Assembly (NCBI GenBank): GCA_029933295.1
Contig: JAOZOL010000013.1
Span: 1-21,600, forward strand
Direction of reading: 5' to 3'
Length of the DNA: 21,600 nt
DNA from: Desulfobacterales bacterium
Lineage (GTDB): Bacteria; Desulfobacterota; Desulfobacteria; Desulfobacterales; Desulfosalsimonadaceae
A model generated the notes under the pieces. The model was not told the origin of the DNA and searched no databases. It saw only the letters and a program-made list of their open reading frames with translations. Made by a program: the position numbers and the translations under genes. Of this stretch, positions 7,965 to 14,781 are shown piece after piece. Every line of letters begins with the position of its first letter. Position 1 is the stretch's first letter.

Positions 7965-8402
7965 CTATGCTGTGGGTGGTTTATACGCTTTTGTAATATT
8001 ATATTGCTCGAACCCGTTTTCATCAAGGTATTTAGGATACATGGCATATGAAGGCTTAATTGCCGGAAGGAGTTTCAATACTTTGGGGATCGGGCCTTTT
8101 GCGATCATTTCTTTCCGGGTCAGGGCTTTTGTCAAATTCACCATGCCGAACCAGAATCTGTGGGCAATATCTGAAGACATGGACATTTCAACTATGGCTT
8201 TGGAGTCTGTATCATGTGGCCTCACATCGATTTTTTCGCCTGAACAATCGACAACAACAACAAGATCCGGGTCTGTATAGCTAAACCTGATGACCAGTTT
8301 TGATTTGAGCAGTTTGTCGGCAATAACCGGTGTGTCTGCCATTAGCTTAAAAAATCCACCCAGTACTTCTTCAAGTTTTTCTGATGTTTTAAACATTCCC
8401 AT
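7965..8402 (-). CDS. Free-standing SCP2 sterol/lipid-carrier domain protein
   Basis: A 145-residue protein made up of a single SCP2 domain (PF02036). The pattern is a long first helix (MFKTSEKLEEVLGGFFKLMADTP), strands (LVIRFSYTDPDLVVVVDCSG, KAIVEMSMSSDIAHRFWFGMVN) and the helical end (LTKALTRKEMIAKGPIPKVLKLLPAIKPSYAMYPKYL). These domains bind acyl-CoA, fatty acid or sterol-like ligands in a hydrophobic tunnel; no catalysis is expected. The start has a strong AAAGGAGG nine bases upstream. It sits 23 bases after the Fe-ADH gene and 78 bases before AOR, so it is probably a carrier or docking partner for their lipophilic alcohol or aldehyde. It is more divergent than the two SCP2 domains fused to SDRs further along and is not a simple copy of them. 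Confidence 0.87.
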   Translation of the reverse strand: MGMFKTSEKLEEVLGGFFKLMADTPVIADKLLKSKLVIRFSYTDPDLVVVVDCSGEKIDVRPHDTDSKAIVEMSMSSDIAHRFWFGMVNLTKALTRKEMIAKGPIPKVLKLLPAIKPSYAMYPKYLDENGFEQYNITKAYKPPTA

Positions 8403-8425
8403 GATTGTTTTCCTCCTTTTTGTGA

Positions 8426-9601
8426 TTAGTATGCTTTTTGAATAAATGGTAACAATTCTTCTTCATCCATTTCACGTGGGTTATAGAAAGATGTCCCGTC
8501 ATTTAAAGCGCCTTCAGCAATAGCGGCGAGCCCATCCTCGGGAACACCCACATCCCTCAGCCTTAAGGGTAATGCGTCAAGTTCGTTTAATTTTCTGCCC
8601 AATTTTCTTACTGCTTCAATAACAAGTTTTGCAGCCTCGTCGTCGGATAATCCGGAAGCATCTTCACCCATTGCAGGGGCCAGCCGGGCCAGTTTTTCTT
8701 TAATTTCTTCAAAATTATATTCCATACCATAGGGGAGGAAAATTCCGTTTGCCACGCCGTGAGGGACCCGGTAAAGTCCGCCGGTGGCATGTGCCATTCC
8801 GTGAACACATCCAACCATGGAGTGGGAAAATGAAATGCCGGCCATTGTTGATGCAATCTGCATGGCTCCCCGGGCCTCAACATCGTCCCCATTTTTAGTG
8901 GCATTGACCAGATTTTTCATGATCAGTTCAATGGCACCAACGGCAAATGAATCTGAAACCGGGGATGCCTGAGTGCCGACATATGCTTCAATGGCATGGG
9001 TTAAGGCGTCCATTCCGGTAGCAGCAGTCATTTTTGGGGGAAGAGAAATTGTCATTTGCGGGTCCAGTACCGCCAGATTCGGCAGCAGAAATTTATCCAC
9101 AAATGCCAGTTTTTCTTTGTTCTCTTCATCATAGATGACGGCAACCATCGTTACTTCGCTGCCGGTTCCGGCGGTTGTGGGAATCACCACATGGGGTTTG
9201 AGAGGCCGGGTCAAGGTATGGGCTCCAGAGTAGTCATCCACAAGATCACCGCCTTCGGAGAAAAGAATATTTGAGGCCTTTGCGGTATCAATGACACTGC
9301 CACCGCCGATGGATATAATACCTTCGGCACCGGATGATTTAATCTGGTCCGTGCAGGTTTGAACGTCGTTAAGACGGGCATCCTGTTTAACGTCTGTGTA
9401 TTGACCAGTAACCTCATATCCGGCTTCTACAAGTCCGTCTGTAACTTTTTTGATCAAACCCAGATCATTGATGATTTGATCCGATACAATAAAATATTTT
9501 TTAATTCCAATGATATCGAGTTCGGGTTTTAAATCAGTTGCAACACCATCTTCATAAACGACTTTGGTAGGGTTGTAAAATTCAAAAAATTCGGGCAACA
9601 T
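8426..9601 (-). CDS. Iron-containing alcohol dehydrogenase
   Basis: A 391-residue group III (Fe-ADH) dehydrogenase. The dinucleotide motif GGGSVIDTAK is at 99-108 and PTTAGTGSEVT at 141-151. The metal ligands are Asp198, His202, His267 and His281 (GMDALTHAIEAY; VHGMAHATGGLYRVPHG), all present. An upstream start at 9682 would add 27 residues but is rejected: it would lie in the promoter -35 box, while ATG 9601 has AAGGAG 7 bases upstream and gives the family's normal N-terminus (FYNPTKVVYEDG). It interconverts an alcohol and an aldehyde with NAD(P). Followed by SCP2 and AOR genes, it likely supplies AOR with aldehyde. Chain length of substrate is not evident. Confidence 0.95.
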   Translation of the reverse strand: MLPEFFEFYNPTKVVYEDGVATDLKPELDIIGIKKYFIVSDQIINDLGLIKKVTDGLVEAGYEVTGQYTDVKQDARLNDVQTCTDQIKSSGAEGIISIGGGSVIDTAKASNILFSEGGDLVDDYSGAHTLTRPLKPHVVIPTTAGTGSEVTMVAVIYDEENKEKLAFVDKFLLPNLAVLDPQMTISLPPKMTAATGMDALTHAIEAYVGTQASPVSDSFAVGAIELIMKNLVNATKNGDDVEARGAMQIASTMAGISFSHSMVGCVHGMAHATGGLYRVPHGVANGIFLPYGMEYNFEEIKEKLARLAPAMGEDASGLSDDEAAKLVIEAVRKLGRKLNELDALPLRLRDVGVPEDGLAAIAEGALNDGTSFYNPREMDEEELLPFIQKAY

Positions 9602-9610
9602 GAGAAACTC

Positions 9611-9635
9611 CTTAATTTGGGGGGTTAAAATTAAG
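9611..9635. promoter_or_regulatory. Inverted repeat in the Fe-ADH leader, touching its ribosome site
   Basis: Perfect 8-bp arms CTTAATTT (9611-9618) and AAATTAAG (9628-9635) are separated by nine bases. It lies between the predicted start of transcription (~9647) and ATG 9601, and the proximal arm shares bases with the AAGGAG ribosome site. It could be a repressor operator or an RNA hairpin that limits ribosome access. Function is inferred. Confidence 0.45.
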
Positions 9636-9653
9636 TCGGTCAAACAACATATT

Positions 9654-9682
9654 TTTATAGCATACCAATATCTAACCGTCAA
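9654..9682 (-). promoter_or_regulatory. Sigma70-type promoter for the Fe-ADH/SCP2/AOR unit
   Basis: On the minus strand TTGACG (9682-9677) and TATAAA (9659-9654) are separated by 17 bases, each matching consensus at 5 of 6 positions. Transcription would begin near 9647, leaving a leader of about 46 bases. Confidence 0.6.
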
Positions 9683-9717
9683 TCAAATAAAACCATAAAA
9701 GCATTAACAAAGACTTA

Positions 9718-9745
9718 TTGACTCACACTTTAAAGGGATGATAAA
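9718..9745 (+). promoter_or_regulatory. Possible promoter of the outer-membrane barrel gene
   Basis: TTGACT (9718-9723) followed after 16 bases by GATAAA (9740-9745), about 37 bases before the TTG start. The -10 match is only 4 of 6, so this is tentative. Confidence 0.35.
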
Positions 9746-9781
9746 TTGTTTAAAATTTTTAAACATTATAAGGAGAATTTT

Positions 9782-10696
9782 TTGAAATTTAAATTTTTTA
9801 TTATGACGGCGATGGTAATTTTTATAGTATCGATTTCCGTTAAAAATTCGTTCGGTTGAGGGTGCTCAGCTCAGTCCCAAACTACCTCCCAGGTTGGGGG
9901 GGCTAAAATTCAGGATCGTTTAAAAGGTCAGGAGAATAACCCGTTTTCAGCGACTATCAGAGCCGGGACCAAATATGATTCTCATGTTGATACCGAAAGT
10001 ATTACAACGGGGAGTGAGTCAGTCATTGTCGACAGCCCCAGAGACACTGCATCGTATGTCAGCCTGTCCGCCGGATGGCAGCCCAGTTTGGATGGAAATT
10101 TCGGGCTAAGAATTGATTATGGTGGATACGCCGACTTTCATAGTGATCTTGATGAATACGACGTTATTGATCAATCTATGACAGTTGAGCCGCAATGGCG
10201 GATTGATCCCTTTGTTTGCAGTTTGCCCATACGCTATACTTATGCAATGCAGGACGGTGAATCTGATTACCATCGGGTTTCGATTTCCCCGACTGCTACC
10301 GTTAAAATCCCAAACGTAGATAATGCTGTTGAGGTATACGGAATTTTTTCTAAAAGCTATGACGTTGATCAATTTAATGATTACGATGAAGACAGCTATT
10401 CTCGCGGGGGAGGCATAGAGTATATTTTTTTTTCAGAGAACCGAACTTATTTTCGCTTGAAAGGTGATTACCAGTATATTTATTATGATGCGAAAGTGGC
10501 AGCATATGAAAACACTTTAAATACATCTGAAAAACGGCATGATTCAATTATAAGTCTCACGGCTGAGCATAATATTCAAGTTAATAGTTATCTGGATATA
10601 TTTGTAAATTTCACTCATATTATTGCCAAATCAAATGTGAGTTTTTATGATTATGATCGTAATATTATTGAAGCCGGGGTTTTATTAAATTTTTAA
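9782..10696 (+). pseudogene. Outer-membrane beta-barrel protein gene with one in-frame UGA
   Basis: An AAGGAG site (9770-9775) precedes TTG 9782 by six bases. The frame then encodes a clear signal peptide (KFKFFIMTAMVIFIVSISV), hits UGA at 9857-9859 as codon 26, and continues in the same frame, uninterrupted, to the stop at 10696 (304 codons in all). The downstream part reads as a beta-barrel: alternating polar/hydrophobic strands rich in Tyr, Asp and Gly (for example YVSLSAGWQP, GLRIDYGGYADF, YFRLKGDYQYIYYDAK) and the terminal ...AGVLLNF with a C-terminal Phe, as outer-membrane proteins have. The first ATG after the UGA is 10088, which would drop the signal peptide and first strands. The gene is therefore either newly inactivated by one base change (TGG to TGA is simplest, giving FGWGCSAQ) or read through. 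The barrel family is not recognised. Confidence 0.7.
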
Positions 10697-10713
10697 AAAA
10701 GATATAAAATAAA

Positions 10714-10757
10714 AAAACGGCTCTGGCACATCATTTTTGATGTTACAGAGCCGTTTT
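10714..10757. terminator. Bidirectional rho-independent terminator
   Basis: A perfect 12-bp stem AAAACGGCTCTG / CAGAGCCGTTTT is topped by an inner ACATC/GATGT stem. T-runs follow on both strands. It lies between the stop of the plus-strand barrel gene and the stop of the minus-strand thiolase gene and ends both transcripts. Confidence 0.93.
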
Positions 10758-10790
10758 GGTTTTTATTTTAAATTCGTTATTCTATGATCT

Positions 10791-11996
10791 TTATTCATGC
10801 TTTCCGATAATAGATATACTGCATATATTTTGAAACGGAAAGCCGCCCAGGTTATGTGTCAGTCCCAGTTTCGGGTTTTCAATCTGTCGTTTATCCGCCC
10901 TGCCGTGAAGTTGCAGATACATCTCATACAACATCCTTAAACCGGAGGCACCGATTGGGTGGCCGAAACATTTTAACCCCCCGTCTATCTGGCAGGGGAC
11001 CTGGCCGTCACTGTCGTAGAATCCATCCATGATATCCTGCATGGCTTTCCCCCGTTCAGAAATATGAAGGTCTTCATAGGTGGAAAATTCAGTGATTGAA
11101 AAACAGTCATGGACTTCCATCATGCTTATTTCTTCTCTGGGGTTCTGAACGCCGGCCTCTTTATAAGCCTGTGTGCTGCATTTGGAAGTTGTCATAAAAT
11201 GATCGCAATCCCAATCATTATAAGCGATTTCTTCTCCGCTGCTCACCGCAATTTGAAGTGCCTTGACGGACACAAAATCTTTTTTACCCATTTTTTTTGC
11301 GATTTCCGGTGTGGTGACAATCGCACAGGCCGACCCGTCGCTCACTCCGCAGCAGTCAAACAAACCCAACGGATGGGCAATAATCGGGGACGCCATGATC
11401 TGTTCTTCGGTTACCTTTTTTTGAAGATGCGCCTTGGGATTCAACACGCCGTTGGCATGGCTCTTGGCTGATATATGCGCGATTGCCCGTTTTAAGTCTG
11501 CGTCTTTGACTTTATATTTTGCCGCATAGGCGCTGGCAAGCTGCGCAAAAGACCCCGGAGCGGTCAAATTCGGCCACCATTGCCAGAGCAGAGTACCCGC
11601 GTTTGAGCCCGCACCTGGCAGCCCGCCATAACCGGTGTCTTTCAATTTTTCAACGCCCAGAGCCAGACAAATATCATATGCGCCCGAGGCAACCGCATAA
11701 CAGGCACCGCGAAACGCCTCGGTTCCGGTGGCGCAATAATTTTCCACGCGGGTTACCGGAATCATGGGGAGGCGAAGGGTTGTGGAAAGCGGCATGGCGG
11801 TTTTGCCCACATTCACCTCATCAATGCAGGTACCGAGCCATGCGGCTTCAATATCATTTTGTTCAATTCCGGCGTCTTTCAGGCATTCTTCATAACTTTC
11901 TACCATCAGTTCTTCAGCGCCGACATCCCAGCGTTCTCCGAATTTGGTGCATCCCATACCGATGATTGCGACCTTATCCTTTATTCCTTTAGCCAT
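10791..11996 (-). CDS. SCP2/SCPx-type thiolase (lipid-transfer-protein-like acyl-CoA acyltransferase)
   Basis: A 401-residue thiolase-fold protein of the SCP2-thiolase branch. The acylated Cys is Cys88 in VENYCATGTEAFRGA. His296 is in HDCFSITE, the branch's signature, and His346 is in GGLKCFGHPIGASG. The C-terminal CxG Cys of classical thiolases is replaced by HNLGGFPFQN, as usual in this branch. It cleaves 3-oxoacyl-CoA with CoA, or condenses acyl-CoAs; homologues such as actinobacterial Ltp2 instead act as retro-aldolases together with a DUF35 partner. AGGAGG precedes the ATG by 7 bases. It lies 21 bases after the HMGS-DUF35-SDR-SCP2 gene and is last in the operon. The DUF35 domain of the preceding protein is its likely docking partner. 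Thiolase versus aldolase activity is not decided by sequence, though Cys88 favours thiolase. Confidence 0.9.
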   Translation of the reverse strand: MAKGIKDKVAIIGMGCTKFGERWDVGAEELMVESYEECLKDAGIEQNDIEAAWLGTCIDEVNVGKTAMPLSTTLRLPMIPVTRVENYCATGTEAFRGACYAVASGAYDICLALGVEKLKDTGYGGLPGAGSNAGTLLWQWWPNLTAPGSFAQLASAYAAKYKVKDADLKRAIAHISAKSHANGVLNPKAHLQKKVTEEQIMASPIIAHPLGLFDCCGVSDGSACAIVTTPEIAKKMGKKDFVSVKALQIAVSSGEEIAYNDWDCDHFMTTSKCSTQAYKEAGVQNPREEISMMEVHDCFSITEFSTYEDLHISERGKAMQDIMDGFYDSDGQVPCQIDGGLKCFGHPIGASGLRMLYEMYLQLHGRADKRQIENPKLGLTHNLGGFPFQNICSISIIGKHE

Positions 11997-12017
11997 GGTT
12001 ATTCCTCCTAATCAATA

Positions 12018-14756
12018 TTATGACATCTTAAACAATTTACCAATAAGCTGGGATTTCATTACATCACCGTCAATAGTTAATTTGCCGGATGTAAACGCTT
12101 GCATTGGATCCAGTTTGCCGGAAATCATATCAATGAAATCAGTGTCAGCAATGTTTAATGTACAGGTGGGCTTGTCCGCTTTGCCGGATTCAATTTTACA
12201 CGTTCCGTCCTTAACGGTTACAATCCATTTCCCCCCGGCTGACCCGGAAATGTTGTATTGAAAAATAACATCCACACCTTTTGCCGCATCCGGATTAAAC
12301 GTATCCGGCATTTTATCAAATATATCAGAAACACTGGCTCCGCCGGAAGCTCCGGCACTGGCTTCATCTTTCGGTGCGTCTGAAGCAGGGGGCGACATTA
12401 AGGCAAACATAGCGGAATTTAAATCAGCAAACTCTTTGGCACCATCCATATCATTGATTTTATCAATGTTTTCAATGATTTCTTCCGGCGTCGGTGGATT
12501 GTCCGCATCTCCCAACTGTACGCCGGTATTTGTCAGAACCGCTGCTCTGTTAAAATATCCCATGCCGGCATTGAAAATTTTGCCGGTTTCCGTGCATTTT
12601 TCGCTGCAAAGATATAACACAATGGGGGCAACAAATTCCGGTTTCATTTTTTCAAATATTTCCGGCGGCATGATGTCTTCAGTCAGCCGTGAGCCGGCCA
12701 AAGGCGCGATGGTGTTCACCTTGATATTATATTTTGCACCTTCTAATTTTAAGGTGTTCATCAAACCGACCAGGGCTAACTTCGCCGACGAATAGTTGGT
12801 CTGCCCAAAATTGCCATACAAGCCAGCAGCCGATGTGGTCATGATGATTCGTCCAAAACCGTTTTCTCTCATAATCTTAAAGGCAGGTTTTGTCACATTA
12901 TAAGCGCCGTTTAAATGAACCGCCAGAACCGCACCCCAGTTTTCCGGTTCCATTTTAATAAAACTCTTGTCCCGTAAAATACCGGCGTTATTGATGACGA
13001 TATCTACCCGGCCAAATGCGTCCATAGCAGCTTTTACGATGTTCTCACCGCCTTCTGCCGTGGCCACGTTGTCATAGTTTGCAACTGCCTGGCCTCCAAG
13101 CTCCTTGATTTCATTTACGACTTTGTCTGCCGCGGAAGCAGATCCTTTCCCGGAACCATCCCTGGCACCACCCAGATCATTTATCACCAAGCTTGCTCCG
13201 CGCCGGGCAAGTTCTAAAGCGTAAACCCGTCCCAAACCACCGCCGGCGCCGGTTACGATGGCAACTCGGCCGTTGTAATTAATCTTATTCATTTCTTCAA
13301 GCGCCCCCGGAACCGGGACCGCTTTCCAGAAATAGTTGACAAACCCGCGGTCATTATCATCATCATTGCGTTTTCTAAATACCATTTGAACCGGAAGACC
13401 GACTTTTAATTCTTCCAGGGTGCAATCCGTATAATCCGCCATAAAACGGCCCCCGCCATCAAATTGAACCATCCCGTATTTATGGGGCGGATCAACTGAA
13501 ACCGCCAGCAGGTCGCCGGTAAATGTTTTCACTTTTGCCTGGATATCAGCAAACTCATATTCATCCTGGCTGTGTTTGGCAACGCATTCAGGGTTAACAC
13601 AGACCTCGGTTTTGGGGAATTGTGCAGTACCGCATTCACGGCACTTTCCGCCCACAAGGCCAAGAATCATTTTTCGTTTTCGCCACAGGGTCGTCATTGC
13701 GGTCTGGGTTTCCGCTTCTGCGCGAATTCCCATTTCCGGATGAATTAATCCCCGGAATTTTAGAAATTTTAAATAATTGTCCGTGGTTTCCTTGTTATCC
13801 AGTGTTTTTTGAAATTTATTTCGTTCGGAAAGTTTATTGATGTTTTCCGTGACCTCAAAAAGAAACGCTGAACAGCCCTGGCCGAAACCGGCCATAAGTA
13901 TTTTGTCGCCGGGTTTTGCCTTGTCTAATGCGGCAGTCATCATCAAGAGGCAATGGGCGGTTCCCGTTTCTCCGCAAACTTCGTGCAGGTTATCAATGAC
14001 TTTTTCCGGAGCAGCCCCCAGTTTTTTTGCGATTTTTTTGTGCTCTGCTTTAAAAAAACAGGGAAACACGAGTTTATCCACATCTTCCATGGTCATATTG
14101 AGTTTGCTCAACAGACCGTTAACCGCTTCCGGGATAATTTTTGAATATCCTTCATCCCTGACCCAGCGTTCTTCCCATGTATAATCATATTTTTTAAACG
14201 CCCCCCGGTAATGATCTACAAAATCATAAGAAACCGAGTAGGACCCTTTGTATTCGGCAATGACATCCGTGTCGCCAATCATTACCGATGCGGCACCATC
14301 CCCGAACCACATTTCATAAAAATAGGCTGGTTTGGTTTCCCGCTTGTCTGCAGCCGTTACCAGGATTTTGTTTCTGTCTCCGCCTTTTACTGATTCAAGT
14401 GCTGCCAAAAGAGCGTTTGTTCCTGCTTTCTGGGAGGATGTAAAATCGGATGTCACAATATCATTTTTTAAATTTAATGCCGTTGATACAATTCCCGCAT
14501 TTTGTCGGTCTGCAAAGGGAAGGGTGGTAGAAGCCAGAAACAGGCCTTTGATATCTGTTTTATCCATGCCTTTTAAACAGTCCCGTGATGCTGCAACCGC
14601 CATGGTAATAGGGTCTTCATCCCAGTAACACATGGATCGTTCGCCCTGGGCCACCATGATTATTGCCGGTGCAAACCATCCCATGCTTTGAAATATCGAC
14701 ATACGGTTTAATCTCAAGCGTGGAATATAGGCACCGTAAGATGTTATTCCAATCAT
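12018..14756 (-). CDS. Four-domain fusion: HMG-CoA synthase-like, DUF35 OB-fold, SDR dehydrogenase, SCP2
   Basis: A 912-residue fusion. Residues 1-~335 follow the archaeal HMG-CoA synthase fold (MIGITSYGAYIPRLRLN...; ...KPGDKILMAGFGQGCSAFLFEV). Residues ~355-485 are DUF35: a zinc ribbon with Cys372, Cys375, Cys386 and Cys391, then an OB-fold (KVKTFTGDLLAVSVDPPHKYGMVQF). Residues ~493-745 are a short-chain dehydrogenase (GAGGGLGR at 503-510, NNAG, Ser642, Tyr655, Lys659) of the 17beta-HSD4 type, likely a 3-hydroxyacyl-CoA dehydrogenase. After an Ala/Ser linker (~785-808) comes SCP2 to the end. By my alignment the HMGS catalytic Glu, Cys and His are replaced by Thr77, Gln109 and Pro232, so this domain is probably not an HMG-CoA synthase. 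In archaea DUF35 bridges thiolase and HMGS; here it is covalently attached and the thiolase gene follows. AGAGGAG precedes the start. Cytoplasmic. Confidence 0.9.
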   Translation of the reverse strand: MIGITSYGAYIPRLRLNRMSIFQSMGWFAPAIIMVAQGERSMCYWDEDPITMAVAASRDCLKGMDKTDIKGLFLASTTLPFADRQNAGIVSTALNLKNDIVTSDFTSSQKAGTNALLAALESVKGGDRNKILVTAADKRETKPAYFYEMWFGDGAASVMIGDTDVIAEYKGSYSVSYDFVDHYRGAFKKYDYTWEERWVRDEGYSKIIPEAVNGLLSKLNMTMEDVDKLVFPCFFKAEHKKIAKKLGAAPEKVIDNLHEVCGETGTAHCLLMMTAALDKAKPGDKILMAGFGQGCSAFLFEVTENINKLSERNKFQKTLDNKETTDNYLKFLKFRGLIHPEMGIRAEAETQTAMTTLWRKRKMILGLVGGKCRECGTAQFPKTEVCVNPECVAKHSQDEYEFADIQAKVKTFTGDLLAVSVDPPHKYGMVQFDGGGRFMADYTDCTLEELKVGLPVQMVFRKRNDDDNDRGFVNYFWKAVPVPGALEEMNKINYNGRVAIVTGAGGGLGRVYALELARRGASLVINDLGGARDGSGKGSASAADKVVNEIKELGGQAVANYDNVATAEGGENIVKAAMDAFGRVDIVINNAGILRDKSFIKMEPENWGAVLAVHLNGAYNVTKPAFKIMRENGFGRIIMTTSAAGLYGNFGQTNYSSAKLALVGLMNTLKLEGAKYNIKVNTIAPLAGSRLTEDIMPPEIFEKMKPEFVAPIVLYLCSEKCTETGKIFNAGMGYFNRAAVLTNTGVQLGDADNPPTPEEIIENIDKINDMDGAKEFADLNSAMFALMSPPASDAPKDEASAGASGGASVSDIFDKMPDTFNPDAAKGVDVIFQYNISGSAGGKWIVTVKDGTCKIESGKADKPTCTLNIADTDFIDMISGKLDPMQAFTSGKLTIDGDVMKSQLIGKLFKMS

Positions 14757-14781
14757 TTTTGATCTCCTCTATGTTTTGTAT

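Noticed and set aside
9602..9682. N-terminal extension of the Fe-ADH to 9682
   Set aside because: It would place the start codon in the predicted -35 box; ATG 9601 has a proper ribosome site and matches the family N-terminus.
9896..9902. Run of seven G as a frameshift that breaks the barrel gene
   Set aside because: The frame before and after the run is the same and codes sensibly on both sides; the only interruption is the UGA at 9857-9859.
11519..11965. 148-codon open frame on the plus strand
   Set aside because: Antisense shadow of the thiolase gene, with low-complexity Arg/Pro/His composition typical of a wrong frame.
13752..14756. Functional HMG-CoA synthase of a mevalonate pathway
   Set aside because: The expected catalytic Glu, Cys and His are all substituted, and the domain sits in a beta-oxidation-type fusion with no mevalonate gene nearby.
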